Counted from the stretch's first letter, positions 23,034-35,536 are shown. The stretch is 64,000 nt of DNA from Suillus spraguei (GCA_016800925.1 JABCPU010000257.1:1-64000); one strand, 5' to 3'. The notes: generated by a model not told the origin, from the letters alone. Program-made: numbers and translations.

Positions 23034-24948
23034 TCATGATGCAGCTCCGGCATGAAGCACCTTCCGCCACCATGGCGCACGCTTCTCCGCAATAGTCGCA
23101 TTGGACACAGCGGTGCTCACTCCTGCCTCGTTAACCCCTGATCGACTCGCACCCATAGACCGCGTACTCTTCACAGATGGCGCCCGTAACGAGCCAGTCC
23201 GCTTTGAGTGTATACTCTGATAATCGCTCTCGGATTCCACACGTGCTCGAAGAGAGTGATTCAGGTCTACGGAACCCGAATTCGAATATAGAGATTCGTC
23301 TGCGAGCCTTGCTTCATCGTCGCCCTCGCCCTCCGCGTGAACCTGGATGTACCCATCTTCTGTGACGAGTTCCCGAGAGTGGAGGTGCGACTGCGACTTT
23401 GCTGAGGGCTCGTGGAGATATGTGAAGGGAGTGAGTTGCGCTGGGCGCGTGACAGGTGCAGGGTTAAACAGCGCTTCGATGAGCCTCTCTGTCCCGCGGA
23501 TACCACGAGTATTCGGGAGTTGGCTCGCATTCAGCGGGTACTTTTTCCGCTTGGGACCAAGTTTCCCGGAAGAGTGGGTCGAGATGGTGGATACAGAGGA
23601 GGAGGAAGAGTTTTCATTTGCGTAGAGGTCGAGGGTGCGTGGTCGTGTTCGGAAGATGTCGTTGTCGAGTAGACCGGCTACCCCGCTTAAGATCTCTCCT
23701 TTAGGGAGAGGTGGGGCGACGTAGGATGATTCACCGCTGACGTATTCTAATTGGACAGTAAGCTATGAGGAGATACCACGTAAGTCCCCAAAAAAACAGA
23801 GACTGGTGTTAGAAATACCTTGAGCGTAGCGTTAGTCTTACTCTGCCTAAGCAAGTAGAGGCGAGTGACGACTCCAGCGTCGACGTATTGAGCGAGATTT
23901 AAGCTCACAGAGCCGAGCTTAGGGTTTCGCGGAGCATCTGGATCGCCTGGAATAACTCGCTGCGAAACATACTCAGAAAAGATGTCCAGAAAAGCTATTA
24001 CGAAGAACAAACCTGCATGATGATAAATTTCGCCTCGCAACCTCCGAGTTCGTTGGTTTCTTTGCCGATACCCATCTGGACCATAAGATCAAGGGTGTGT
24101 TCCCATACTATGCTGTGTTCCTTAAGCTGTTCGAAGAGTGTATGACCTTTGGCGGGAGAATAGGCATTCGGAGGTGATTTAGCGAGAGAAGGGGACGATT
24201 CTTGCGGGGCAGGTTGAGGTAACCAGTCAGCAGAAAGGTATTGTGGCGGTACGTGCTGAGGACGAGAATGGGGGGATGATGAGGATGACGAAGATGTAGT
24301 AGGAGTCGAGGTGCGGGTGGTTGAGGTCGAAGGAAGGGATAGTGCATGTGTATTTGCGGATACGACAACTGAAGGGATGGATGGGTCATGTGAGTGGGAT
24401 GAGTTCGAGTTGGTGATGCTTTGGACATCTGAGGCGTCATTGGCGTTGGCTGCGTCTCCCTCGCTTTCGGAGGGCTTCTCCTTCTCCTTTCCTTTAGCTG
24501 AACTAGCACTTCCGTTCGGGGTGCTGCTCCCCATAGCCTTGTTCTTCACCTTTCCCAATAGACCTCCGCCAGACGTGGCCCCCTTGAACTTCCAGCGTAC
24601 TTCGAATTCTCCATTGACCAGGGGAACGCTGCTGAGTTGGTGTATGGTGAGGCGCAAGAGAAATATAGCATGACGAGGCAAGAGATGTGCAAGCTGAGCA
24701 CGAAACCCTGAGGGATGCGTACTAGGGCTAGCCGGTCTCGGGTGAGATTGAGTTGGGGATTTTGCTCGGGTATCGGCATGCGTAGGGGAAAGAGGTCGCT
24801 TGGCTGAAAATGGCGAGAGGTGTAATTTGGGACAAGGTTTCTTAGCGGGCCGTAAGGTAGAAGCGCGTTCCCTGCTATTAGAGGATAATAAGGAGGTTGA
24901 TGAAGATGCGCCTTGTGGGTGGCCGAGCCGAGAATCGTGGAGCAGCAT
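23034..24948 (-). CDS. NT-C2 (EEIG1/EHBP1-type) domain protein
   Basis: Exons 24948-24013, 23959-23819 and 23762-23034 (936 + 141 + 729 nt) give 601 residues with an unbroken frame. An N-terminal low-complexity stretch precedes FLLRLTIHQLSSVPLVNGEFEVRWKF, then a ~100-residue Ser/Thr-rich insert, then HSIVWEHTLDLMVQM...CEAKFIIMQ, LGSVSLNLAQYVD and TRLYLLRQSKTNATLKLTVQLEYV. This is the layout of the N-terminal C2 domain of EEIG1/EHBP1-like proteins, which bind membranes and link to the cytoskeleton or endocytosis. The C-terminal ~200 residues are Ser/Arg-rich and probably disordered, ending in a basic-aromatic RAPWWRKVL patch. Function in fungi is not established to my knowledge. Confidence 0.8.
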
Positions 24949-25784
24949 TTGATGCGTGCTTCAGGCGTGATGGTAGTACCGATTAAGTCAGTCTGTAGAC
25001 TGAAAACTAGATGCGCATGAAGAGACCCATAAAGTGATTACAGAGACAGGTGCACTTGCTTATTCTAGCTTACTCACCGGCAATCCACAGTGGTACTTAC
25101 TGCAAGGCCGCCGGCGAAATTGAAAAAAAAATATTTATTATTTCATCCACAATTGGGTTAGATTGAATTTAATGTTCTACCGGTCATCAAGTGCCGTCGG
25201 ATGGGTGGCAGACGCGTGCACTGTGTAGAGCTAACTCTACGTACAAATGAGGTCCACATCGACGTAAATTTGCCTTGACCACGCAGACAAGGTCTACTTG
25301 TTACAAGTAACCGGTACCAGAAAAGGTTAGCAGCGCAGGGTCACTCAGAATGAGAAGGTTTGATCCTAGAACAAGGCGTGCAGAGCATGATGTCGAAGGC
25401 GTTGATCATATCGACGTAAATTTACCTCGAGCATATCAACAAGATATACCACGTTTGAGCAGGTTCTTAATACCAGAAAAGGTTAGGCGGCGGTTTTGGA
25501 CGAATTCTCGCGGATCTGAGGTGCGAGAACAAGGTGGAGCCTTGTCCTTAGTAGTGATGACTACGTAAAGAGAGGCGGACGGAGGGCAAGCAAGGTTGAT
25601 GGGAATTACCAAAATAGTTTACAAACGAATGTCCAAAAAAGCTTCAAAGAGAGTGAAACAAAGTGAAGAAACATATTCTTGTTCTGAAATAGGTGCAATT
25701 CCAAGCTACTCTAGACTAATATAAAGCATTTCACAATCTCTTTATTTTTTTTATCATTAGCTCGTTATCTAACTTTTAACCACC
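24949..25784. other. Intergenic DNA with an imperfect ~75-140 bp direct repeat
   Basis: Segments at ~25258-25345 and ~25408-25488 both run from ATCGACGTAAATTT to TACCAGAAAAGGTTAG with diverged centres. A 72-residue ORF (25350-25568) overlaps them but has no supporting features. The last ~100 bp before 25785 are T-rich and end CACCATG, a good start context for the next gene. Confidence 0.45.
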
Positions 25785-26719
25785 ATGTACCAAGTACGTC
25801 CTGCACACCCAATTCAAACAAAAGCCATCTGGGACTACGAAGAATCCATCACTTCCACCCCAATGTCTGCACAACAATCTTATCCTTCAAACGTTCAGCT
25901 TCCTCGCAAACTACAACGTCCACAATACATCGAGGTCCCTGCTCAAAATATTGCTGCTGTCGACCCTGAACTATCTCAAGTCCCGGTGGACTATGTCCGA
26001 CGTGGTCTCAAAAATCAGGCAAACCAGTGAGCACAATTTCATCTCTTACAATCAACTCCATCTAACATATCACTCAGGATGTTTGCTGGTATCGCAGCCC
26101 TTCAGCTGCCTCAGAGCATGCATCGCTCTCAATTACACCACACACCCAGTCTAACAGTCCCGATTCGGCCATCCGGCCCCTCCTCTTCCTACCCAACACA
26201 CATCCTCGCTCTCTCCAAATCTTCTACCTCCGAATCATATGTCACCCTCGTGCCAACACACGCCCTAATCCTCGCATCCAACTGTGCTGCCCTCCCCCGT
26301 CTGCCTCCATCGGCCTCATCTCACGGCGCCACAGCTAGCGTCACCCTCCCAGTGCTCCCTCTCACGATACCTGCCCCAGCAGCATTCACACCCCTACACA
26401 CTTTCTTATACACCCATTCCGCCCCCAACTCCTCTCCGCTCTCCTTCCAGCCATCCCGAGCTCTTTCCTGTCCACCCTTACATCCCCACAAGCACTCCGT
26501 GGCACACTAGCATCCGGACCTGCCCTCCACACCCTGTCCGCGCACCTCGTATCCTCGGCTCCCGGCATGGGTGCACTCACGAACGTCGCCCAGAATATCG
26601 CTGCCGTATGGAGAAACGCGGTTGCTTTGGGCATCCACGATCCCGAACTCTGGAATTGCCTTGATTTGGCATGGGAGGTCATTCTGGGTGCTATGAACAT
26701 TGGTGCCGGGGCGCGTTAA
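25785..26719 (+). CDS. Clp1-like protein, one frame break
   Basis: Exon 1 is 25785-26026, intron 26027-26077, exon 2 26078-26719. The protein has PVDYVRRGLKNQANQMFAGIAALQL, PTHILALSKSST, VTLVPTHALILASNCAALPRLPP, FTPLHTFLYTHS, then after a frame change LLSALLPAIPSSFLSTLTSPQALRG and a conserved C-terminus ending LWNCLDLAWEVILGAMNIGAGAR. The pattern fits basidiomycete Clp1-like proteins; Clp1 itself acts in A-mating-type-controlled clamp cell development. The total exon length is one base short of a multiple of three; the break falls at a run of five C (26422-26426). It may be a sequencing error or a real mutation. Family call is from remembered motifs. Confidence 0.7.
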
Positions 26720-28577
26720 TACTAGAATCGATTAATTCTTTGGACCCGGCACTGGTAGCCGTCCACAAACGAACACTCTTTCTTTTCCTTGGCCTCTTCT
26801 CCATCGTGACCCACCACTGTATTCCTGGAACTCTCATCTCCTCGCACATTTATCATCATCAAACCACATATGCCCTTGTATCCCTGACCATTTCCTCTCC
26901 TCTTTTCACCCTTCTTTCTTTTTCCCTTTCTTTTTCATAAATCAAGACATCTCTATGACTGCGGAGATACCAAGTAATTTACGATCGGGAGTTAATGTGT
27001 TTAAGACTTTGTATCTACTATGCGTGTATCAGAACGATCAATATACCCTGCGTGTTTGTGCCCCTGAGTTTTCATGACGGCGATAGAATCGCCACTTCTT
27101 CTACATGTAAAAATCCAGGCTCATTGGAATTAATTATAATGGACTTGGTGCAGCTTCGTGCCCATTGCAGTGACACGATCATATTACTTTACCGTTTATC
27201 TGGCTAATGGTTATGGGCGCTTTGCTGCCAGCTTGACATTGACAAGTACACCGTGACGTCGCGATTGGTCCCCAGATTCGGATCGTTACGGAACCTTCCG
27301 GGCCACCTTCATCGTGAGCAACCAACTTGACGAGAACAACACCGTCTATGTTTCCATTTTCACTTGAATATCCTCTCGAATTTTTGTGCGGCTGCCCCAG
27401 TATAACTTGATTCCAACGGTCTGAATGATCACTGATCTGCTTTCCGCCTGCAATCTAGTCAGTGCCTGGTGGGTCAAAAGTCAATTGTGTGATAACGCCT
27501 TACAACTCTACTACTTGCTTGTTTCATCCAAAGCCCGCACATTCATAAAGAACGCTGTTCATATTTCCAGTGAAGCCTATCTTTTGGCGGTTTTGGGTTG
27601 ATTTCCTTAAGCTATGGCTATGAACCCTGGACGTCTAGATGATCACTAACCAAGGTGAAATCTGCTTGCCTCCAAGGCTAGCAGATTTCAACCTTGCTTA
27701 GAATAATTTACCAGTGTTCATCATGCGGCCAACGATCTTGTTTCTTTTTGCATTCCTATCTTACGATGCGATCCGTACTACAAGCTTGGGCATTACTACG
27801 GCTGGGCTCGCACAACCTGACATTATTCAGAAACACTCTTGACACCGGTACCATATATCCTGCGCTTCTCTCCAGGAACAATCCGAAACGCCATCCGCAT
27901 CCCTGCTCATTGTCAAACTTGGTACTAGAGAGCACGACGCTGATATCGGATCATGTCTTCGAAGATTTGTTGGGTCTAGACGGGTTTTAATTTGTAGCTA
28001 CTGGAGTACTCGGCCGCCGTCAAACGTCAGTGTTTTGCAAGTCCGCACTGTCAAAATCTAAAGTGATGTCTAGAACTTCCACATAGAAGAATTCAGATGG
28101 CCAAAATACGAACTTTTCAACTCCGTGACTGTTCAGGTCTGTGGTTTGGAAAGCATTTTAGGTTGCGCTGCGAGACGATTTGGACACTCCGACTTTTCAG
28201 GGTTTGAATCAAACTTGCTGTGGAAATTCAGCCACTATCAATCAACTATTTTGCTTGCTTTCTCATAATGGTTGGTTCCTCTTCATCTCAATTTTGGCGC
28301 GATGCTTCGGCTGTGCACGAAGTCACGTGGTATCGAATATAGAAGTGGACCACCTAATGTACTATTAATAATTATACTTTAGGCGCCATTGGAGGGATCC
28401 AGGAACTTAAACTTGCAGAAACCGTTCAACCGTATCATCACGGAATGACTCGGGAGCTGGAAATCGTCACGTCGTTGCTCAACTCTAAATTTTTAGAAAT
28501 TGAGCAGCCCCAAATTTTTTCACATGTGGCCGCGTATATATGAGGTTCCCCCATCTCAATAATTCTTCAGACGTATT
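26720..28577. other. Long intergenic region
   Basis: About 1.86 kb with only short ORFs (for example 27694-27990, 98 codons) that show no domain, no plausible intron structure and no conserved-looking patches. Presumed 3' UTR of the clp1-like gene, then the promoter of the 7TM gene. Confidence 0.45.
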
Positions 28578-29843
28578 ATGTCGTCCACAGGCCCCACCCT
28601 TAATCAGACGGAAGGTAAGTATGGGTGCCCGACTTACTGTGTCGCTGTGCTTATCCTTTTTTCTAGTCGCGGACATAAGCCTCACAATTGTGGCTGTCCT
28701 TGTCACATCCTTCCGCTTGTGTATTCGTGTGCGGCAGAAGCGTCTGGGGATCGATGATGCATGGGTGGCCCTCGCCATGGTATTCGACTTTCTACTATTG
28801 ATATCCGATTGCTTGTATCTGCAAGACTATGGTGAGCGTCTCCGCAGTGTGTATGTAGTATACATCTCACTGAAGAAATGCAGCAAAATATCCTCAAAAC
28901 ACAAGGGTAGCGTTATACTACATGTGCGCTCTCTTTTTTTCTTATACCTGACAGACGTTAAAAATACCACATCAGGATTGCTCAATTCTTTTATGGAGTT
29001 GTATGGTGAGGCACTAGCAGTACTGAGTGCTAGTGGCATGGAAACGAACTGACATGCGCACATAGGTCATCGAAGTTATCCATGTTATTTACCATTGTGC
29101 GGCTCACAATCCCGGGAACCTTTAGGAGAGTCCTTATGTGCGCTGTCGGTTTCTTCGGCTTCATATGGGCTCTACTCTTTTCACAAGTGTGGTGGATTTG
29201 TGAAACCCAGCCCGGCTGGAAATTAGAATCACATCCGCAGTGCGATCTCGGCAGACGTATTGCAATAACGCAAATGATCAGTGAGGATTCGTTCTTCATA
29301 AAATATATTGGTCTTCTGATGTATTTTAGCCGATGTCCTGGCGGACTTTTTTCTCATTATTGCTCCATTCTTCCTCATTTACAAAGTCAGGTTGTCAAAG
29401 ACGCAAAAAGTCCGGATATTATCTGTCTTCTCTACGTCTGCAATCACCACCATCGTCAGTCTCACCCATGCATATTACATCTTCGCTGGTGGAGGGCTCA
29501 AGGAGGTTATGGCTGCTATAGTCGAGGTTCGGTGCCAGTGTTTAGACCTCGAGCGCAGCTGATCGTGTTTTAGGCTTCTATGTCTCTTATCGTCGCAAAC
29601 CTGAGCGTCGTCGTCGCATTCATCTTCCGTCTAAGTTCAGAAGACGATTCACCATCCCATCCGACGCCCATCGTAACTTTTGGCGCACACCATAGGACAC
29701 GCGTGGCCGTAGCTGTTGAAAGCACCACGATCGTACTGCAGGATCTCGCTGAGAATCGACACCGTTCCATGAAGACAAGTGACGACGATGACGTTACTTT
29801 ACACAACAGGGAGCGAAAGCAGGAGAAAGAATGGTGTCGCTAA
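28578..29843 (+). CDS. Rhodopsin-like fungal 7TM integral membrane protein
   Basis: Multi-exon gene: 28578-28614, 28667-28831, 28884-28923, an exon ending TGGAGTTGTATG before a GTGAGG donor at ~29006, then ~29065-29281, a segment starting CCGATGTCCTG at ~29330, and a last exon from ~29574 to the TAA at 29843. Hydrophobic helices include ISLTIVAVLVTSFRLCIRV, AWVALAMVFDFLLLISDCLYL, ALYYMIAQFFYGVVW, SKLSMLFTIVRL, CAVGFFGFIWALLFSQVWWI, DVLADFFLIIAPFFLIYKVRL and SVFSTSAITTIVSLTHAYYIFAG. The W..SKLSMLFTIVRL and LADFFLI..P...IYKVRL blocks match the basidiomycete rhodopsin-domain/SAT4-related membrane proteins, of unknown ligand. The C-terminal ~80 residues are soluble and acidic/basic mixed. Confidence 0.78.
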
Positions 29844-31156
29844 AAAGTGATTCGTCCTCGACTCCTACGGGGTCTTTGTAGAATGGACATCTTTAATTTC
29901 TTCCACTCTTCCCTGCAACTTGCCTGGCATCTTGCATTTTATCGATCGTTCACGGTCGTTCTTGTTGTTCGTGTTTATACCGTGCAACTTTATACCCTTA
30001 ATTTCCAATCCAAGGACCACACCCGCATAATATCGATGATATCCGCACTATTTATATTAGTGGTTCTCAAAGTTAACTTCGTATAGAAATTTCAAACGTT
30101 GAGCATTTTGGAATTTGCCGGTTAATTGAGGCTCCGACGCTGACACATCAACCCTAACCTTATACTCAGACCGTCATCATCTACTGCGACACCATCTTTC
30201 AATATCATTATGCCTCGGGAATCCGATCGTTCAGGCTCCTTCGCAGCCTCAAACAAACTAGTCATGACCTTACTATCGCGCGATACATGGAGTTAGTTGA
30301 GTTTATGGTAGATGAACTACTAGTAGATGAGGAGGAGGACTCATCAGAGATCAGCGACACTGCCAGTGGTCATGGTCTGATATCAGCATACAGACAGCAT
30401 CACCAGCATGGCCTGAATCCCCTACCTCATCGGTCACATCTGCCTCGTCATCAATTCGCTTGTATCACTCTCAACAGCATACTCGAGCGTCCTATCACAC
30501 GATATCCCAGACATGTGTGAACGAGTTTTTCATGATACAGGGTGTTCTTAACACAGCGATTAATCGATGGAGTTGCCAATCGCCAATGACAACGACAGCA
30601 GGCATACGGATTCGAAAGCTGCTAGCATCGAATTCGCATTTTCTAGAATTTTTTCTATTTGACTTAATCATGTGCAATTAAACGATTCAATGCAAACTTG
30701 AAATTCTGCTCGTCCACCATCTTCGTTCAAGCGGACAGGAATCGGTGCCATTTTTGTGGCACTTGGTCTAAATTATTTCGCGAGATAGTTTGGCATCATA
30801 GTAATAATAACCCAAACGACGTGGCTGGAAATGTTTGGTCGTGAAATATGCGCACTACTGGAGGAAGGCACTGTATTTGTTCAAACTTGAAGTGGACACA
30901 TGTTGTCGTGTGTACTAGATTGCAGTTGTAAATTAAATTCCGCGATCTGGGTCATACGGGGAATTACTCGTGCAAAAAGGAGCCGGGGGCTTGGTATGTG
31001 TTCGGAGACGTGCATATGTATATTATGCCAGCCGATTCTGAGTACCTTAAATTTCGCTCGTCATTAGTATTTCAATATTGACTCTCTAGCGGGCTCTTGC
31101 TCTGGAGTCCCATTAGTCAGGTGTAGATTAGCATCCGGGGTCGGCAACACAGTCAC
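29844..31156. other. Intergenic DNA next to the hAT insertion
   Basis: About 1.3 kb with short ORFs (29847-30086, 30287-30520, 30460-30681). The frame around 30190-30400 reads plausibly (an acidic ELLVDEEEDSSE stretch) but has no recognised domain or clear gene structure. It could be a small unrecognised gene. Confidence 0.35.
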
Positions 31157-31164
31157 GGTGCAGC
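31157..31164. repeat. hAT target-site duplication, left copy
   Basis: GGTGCAGC, directly before the terminus TAGTGTTGTGGGCAG. An identical 8-mer follows the right terminus at 41048-41055. Eight base pairs is the hAT superfamily's duplication length. Confidence 0.85.
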
Positions 31165-31539
31165 TAGTGTTGTGGGCAGAAGTCTGCCATTCTGCCAGCC
31201 GGTTTGGCAGAACCGGTTCTGCCTGGCAGATGGCAGAAGTCCGCTGGCAGAATCCGGCAGAATGTCAAACTGCAGGTGATCACTGCGAACGATATCTTGA
31301 TAACTTCCTCACTTTATATAGCCATAGTAACAAGCTTTTTCCATCAATTCAGAGCAATTGCACTTCCTTACTTGTAGAGTAGAAAAAAATCAGTTGTACA
31401 GCCTGTACTACGTTATCACAGACAATCGTTTATGCGATTACACAATACCTCCTGCCACTGCAGTTACCGGACGCCCTATCTCATCCTTTATAACTGACAA
31501 TTTCAATCGTGGCGAGAAGGTCGATAACAAATCTAGACG

Positions 31540-31910
31540 CTATTTTGCGTGGGCACCACCACTCGTACCTCAGACTCAGTCGATGATGATCTTGCAGGTC
31601 CTGAATCGATATCACTTGATGAGATTGACACAGCATTTGCCCTGCTGGAACACGAAAAAGATGCGACGGAATGAGTACTGATTGACGGATTGGATGAAGT
31701 GTTGGAAGGTCAAGTTTACGATTTTGCGGAATTAGAGCATGTTGACCAAGGTCTTCTACCGAATTCCGTCAATGACGAGATCATGGTAGTTGATCACAGC
31801 TCACAAGACGACGGACAGTGGGATGTGTCTTCTGATGATGTTTCTTAGCGACGATTACCATACACTGTCATATACATAACCTTTAGCGCTTTGAGAATTT
31901 TGCCAGAAGT
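31540..31910 (+). pseudogene. hAT transposase 3'-end fragment, first copy
   Basis: The sequence from ~31,540 (FAWAPPL-type codons) to GCTTTGAGAATTTTGCC (~31,905) is closely similar to 35,225-35,605. It carries a TGA near 31674 and a small deletion/frame change near 31,580-31,590. No right TIR follows, unlike the 422-bp element at 15317. Confidence 0.7.
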
Positions 31911-32060
31911 CCGCAGGGCACTGCGTCTTAATAGTTTCAGTTGTTTGTTGCAGTACGTAAATAAAGAAATTTCTTTCTACTAAACTCACCCCCATCAGTC
32001 ATCTCATACAGTCCAAGACTCGCTCCACAAACGGTACCAAATAAGCCTCAAGATAATGCA

Positions 32061-33771
32061 TCATGATGTCGCAAAATTCATAGATGACATATCGGACATC
32101 GTGATATGCACTGGGTCGCCAGAGTCATATGCATATGCACGTTGGTTCGTCTGCCAGAGATGGAGGTGCATGCGGGTAGCGAGGATCGCAAGGATCACGA
32201 TCTCGAAACTGTATGTGGGTGTAAATTCGGGTATTTTTAGTAGCGATACGCAACAGGATGTGGAGGTACATACACATACAACATGTTACGGTAGGAGGAG
32301 TACTAGGGCATGGAACATCAATGGCTCGATTATACAAGGTATTTGAGAGATTCACGCACCTCAAGGAACACTGATGTGAATATGTTTACCACTGAGAGTA
32401 CTTCAGGAAAGAGAATGACTATGCATGAGTACGGAAAACGGCGCGTAGAGTGGTGACTTACGAAGACCGCATGCATAATAGAATATGTTATGTTTCACCA
32501 AGACAACATACAAATGGCTTGAGCTCAACCGCCAGCTCTGTATGGCGCGCATGAGCGTGAGTATCATGAGTCCTGTGAAAGGATCTATCTGCGTGTGCTT
32601 GTACGGGTGTATGCTCCTGGCCACCCACCCAGTTCGAACACAGCAAGGAGAATAAATGTTACGAAGAACCCCGAATGGGTCGGATTCTGGTAGCAGTCTG
32701 TGACGCCCGGGATAAGACTAGTCGCATCTGTGAAAGTGAACGGAATGTTTCAGTGGTTGTGGAACGTCAGAGGGAAGGTAAGAGCAAGTACATGCTGCGG
32801 GGCCGATATAGGTGATGGAAGTGATGAGGGATACCACGAGAAAAGCCTGGCTGATGCATCTACCACTCGCTTTAGTGTAGTGAGTGAATTGGGAACTCAC
32901 GAAAGAGGTGGACAACATGGCGCGAGCGAAATTATACTCTTGTTCCAGAGTACATATGTTCTGAGTACGAAAAAAACTGAATGAATGAGATCAGACACAC
33001 ACATTTTATGGGGGAACGGGATGTACATTCAGAGAAAGAGACTAATGCTATACCAAGACCTAAAGAAAAAAGTGGTAGGCTTCAACAATGACATGCATAC
33101 ACAAATGCACCTTGCACGTACCTGATTTAAGATCAGCCAACACCCAGCATCTCTGACAAGGTCATATAGTAAGTCGTTCGTTCTTATTAAGATTCCACGA
33201 CATCACACACCTCTGGGTTCTCATCTGGGGTAAAGTGGTCTTGAAGAGAAGTGTTAATTTATCATCATGGTAATGTGTGCTGGAGCGGAACGTACGCCAT
33301 AGAACCGTGACAAGGTAGATAAAGGGGAGGTATCGTGTAACGATGTACAGGCATTTAACCTTGCTCCGGTCCGATCGAAGCAGATATGTCCACTATGCAT
33401 AAGATATTGAAGATATCAGCACTGATGTGCATTACGGAACGGGAGTATTACCTCTTCATGAAGTGAACATATATAATCATAGCACTGGATAAATGGGTGG
33501 TTTAATAGCGGAGGTAAATAGATCAGGATAAGCCTACCCAGAATGTAGCTATCGACACTGAACTGTGTTGAGGTAAAGAATGAGGAGTTCAGACAGTACA
33601 CACCATACATGTACTAATGGAGTGTGAATTGTGAGTACCATTCCGAGCCCTCACATCGACAAGGAAACACACCGCACAGAACTGCAAGCTCCTCGCTGCT
33701 GCGATATTGTCAGACGAGTCCTCCACTGTATACTGTAACTGTGTCAGCGAATGCTGACGTGACTCGAACAT
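32061..33771 (-). CDS. DUF6533-type 7TM membrane protein inside the hAT element
   Basis: An intron-rich minus-strand gene. In order: N-terminus YTVEDSSDNIAAARSLQ (33771 downward); YDYICSLHEEW (split by an intron at the last E/W); LLRSDRSKVKCLYIVTRYLPFIYLV; HFTPDENPEVCDVV; GLGIALVSFSEC; FFVLRTYVLWNKS; ATSLIPGVTDCYQNP..GFFVTFILLAVFELG; GLMILTLMRAIQSWRLSSSHLYVVLVKHNIFYYACGL; LLSVVNIFTSVFLE; FEIVILAILATRMHLHLWQTN and a Ser/Met tail to TGA at 32061. The YDY..L..EW and LRTYALW-type motifs are those of the DUF6533 family common in Agaricomycetes, function unknown. I found no stop inside the exons traced, though not every junction was fixed. It reads opposite to the transposase. Confidence 0.72.
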
Positions 33772-34389
33772 ATGTGGATGACACCCAAGGGCACCAGAAG
33801 GAGGAGTGGGAGCACGGGCGAGCGAATGTGTCAGCTATATTTCTTCTTGACAGGTACAAGTGATCTTATCGTCAAATCCTATCGCCACCTGCTGATCCCA
33901 TCAAGGAGAACGAGGGAGGCGGGGCAATGGCAGAGTAAACGGAGGTGAACTACCGAATATCCATATGGAGCATTCAACCCCCCGCAGAATAGTGATTTAT
34001 AAGCACAGGAAGCGGCAACGTATGTAGGATATATCCTTGGATACATCCCGTTGGACAATGGATAACGACAGAATAGTATGTATCGGACTTTTAGGACTAT
34101 AGTCCACTTAAGATATATCTATACAACAGTATGGGCTGGATGATGAGCGCGAGGGACTGATGGCATATGCTAAGCGTCAAGCTTCTTTATGTCAAAGGCT
34201 TGCTGAGTCCGTTGGACCTCCGACCGACACATTGGCACTAGCGGACACATTCAACCACTCACTCATCACTCAGCAAGATATGGACATTGATTGATTAGCA
34301 CCCATAGTACATGTATATACAACAAGATCCAATATAAATTTGTGCACTGCCTCATTCAAAGAAGAGATACTACTAGTATCTGTATACGA

Positions 34390-34720
34390 AGGTAGGAGGG
34401 TGCGCAGGTGGGCAGGATGCATCACCCAGCGCCAATGAGATGCATCAACACAGGAGGGGGGCTGATGCATTGCCTTTGGTATTTGATGCATCAAGAGGGG
34501 GGCTGATGCATCAACCTTTGGGTATTGTAATGCATCGAGTACCTTTGGGTATTGTGATGCACAATACCCAGAGGTTGATGCATCACAGTACCAAAGGTAT
34601 TCAATGCATCACAGTGCATCAGTACAGGAGAGAGCTGATGCATTGGTGAGGAGGGAGCAGGTGCAGTACAGTTGCAGCAATGATGCATCACAGCTGTACT
34701 ACAGTTACCCTGTTCGATGC
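34390..34720. repeat. GATGCATC palindromic satellite
   Basis: About fifteen GATGCATC, ATGCATTG or TGATGCAT copies at ~20-45 bp spacing, with ACCTTTGGGTATT in both orientations. A perfect inverted repeat GGGTATTGTG/CACAATACCC with a 3-nt centre lies near 34544-34570. The array is on the 3'-transposase side of the DUF6533 gene. Confidence 0.75.
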
Positions 34721-34978
34721 CATCAGTATGCCACGAACCTGTGTTCCAAGGTAGCTTCATGTTTCAAGTGACAGTGATGTATCATGTCAAACTTCGAGCT
34801 TAAGAAGTTTTTATTACGGCACTACCTCACAGCTCATCTAATGGATAACTTTCCGTAGGCAAAATAATCCAGAATAGAATATACCGGAGTCTCAAAAATA
34901 TTACCAATACCGCTGATATGTTAGAAATAATCCCCCGTACGCTCATTCAATCAAATTTAGTCTGCAATCACCCTTTTA

Positions 34979-35536
34979 TCCATTGTTCCTCACACCGTTG
35001 ATGTCGAATACCTCTTCTCGGACATGGGTAGCACTCAGTCTCCGAAGCGTTGCAATCTCTCGGTAGACACATTCGAAGCACTGGCAAAGATTCGAGCGAA
35101 TCTTCGTTACCATACTCAGTGGAAGGCCGTGGCTAACAGAAAGCCAACTCGTTGACATCATGCGCACGTGCATACTGGTGCCCAGCCGGGCATTAATGTT
35201 GATGTAGCTGCTGATCTAGAAGCCAATTTTGCGTGGGCACCACCACTCGCACCTCAGACTCAGAATGTCGATGACGATCTTGCAGGTCCTGAATCGATAT
35301 CACTTGATGAGATTGACACAGCACTTGCCCTTCTGGAACACGAAAAAGATGCGACGGAACGAGTACTGATTGACAGGTTGGATGAAGTGTTGGAAGGTCA
35401 AGTTTACGGTTTTGCGAAGTTGGAGCATGTTGACCAAGGTCTTCTACCAAAATCCGTTGATGACGAGATCATGGTAGTTGATCAAAGCTCACAAGACAAT
35501 GGACAGTGGGATATGGACACGCTGATGTCCTTCTGA
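34979..35536 (+). pseudogene. hAT transposase C-terminus (dimerisation domain), second copy
   Basis: The plus frame reads IVPHTVDVEYLFSDMGSTQSPKRCNLS and FEALAKIRANLRYHTQWKA, the hAT C-terminal dimerisation domain as found in fungal hAT transposases. A TGA at 35153-35155 interrupts the frame; the reading then continues to an acidic C-terminal tail ending at 35536. The start is abrupt: no RNase-H-like catalytic part was found upstream. Confidence 0.8.

Noticed and set aside
24311..24673. 120-residue plus ORF within the NT-C2 gene
   Set aside because: It is antisense to a Ser/Thr-rich insert in a gene with an intact, conserved-domain frame.
27694..27990. 98-residue plus ORF in the 26.7-28.6 kb gap
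   Set aside because: No domain, intron support or conserved pattern; composition fits chance.
31165..31930. Treating 31165-31930 as a separate complete small hAT element
   Set aside because: No right TIR or matching TSD was found near 31,930; the only matching TSD is at 41048-41055.
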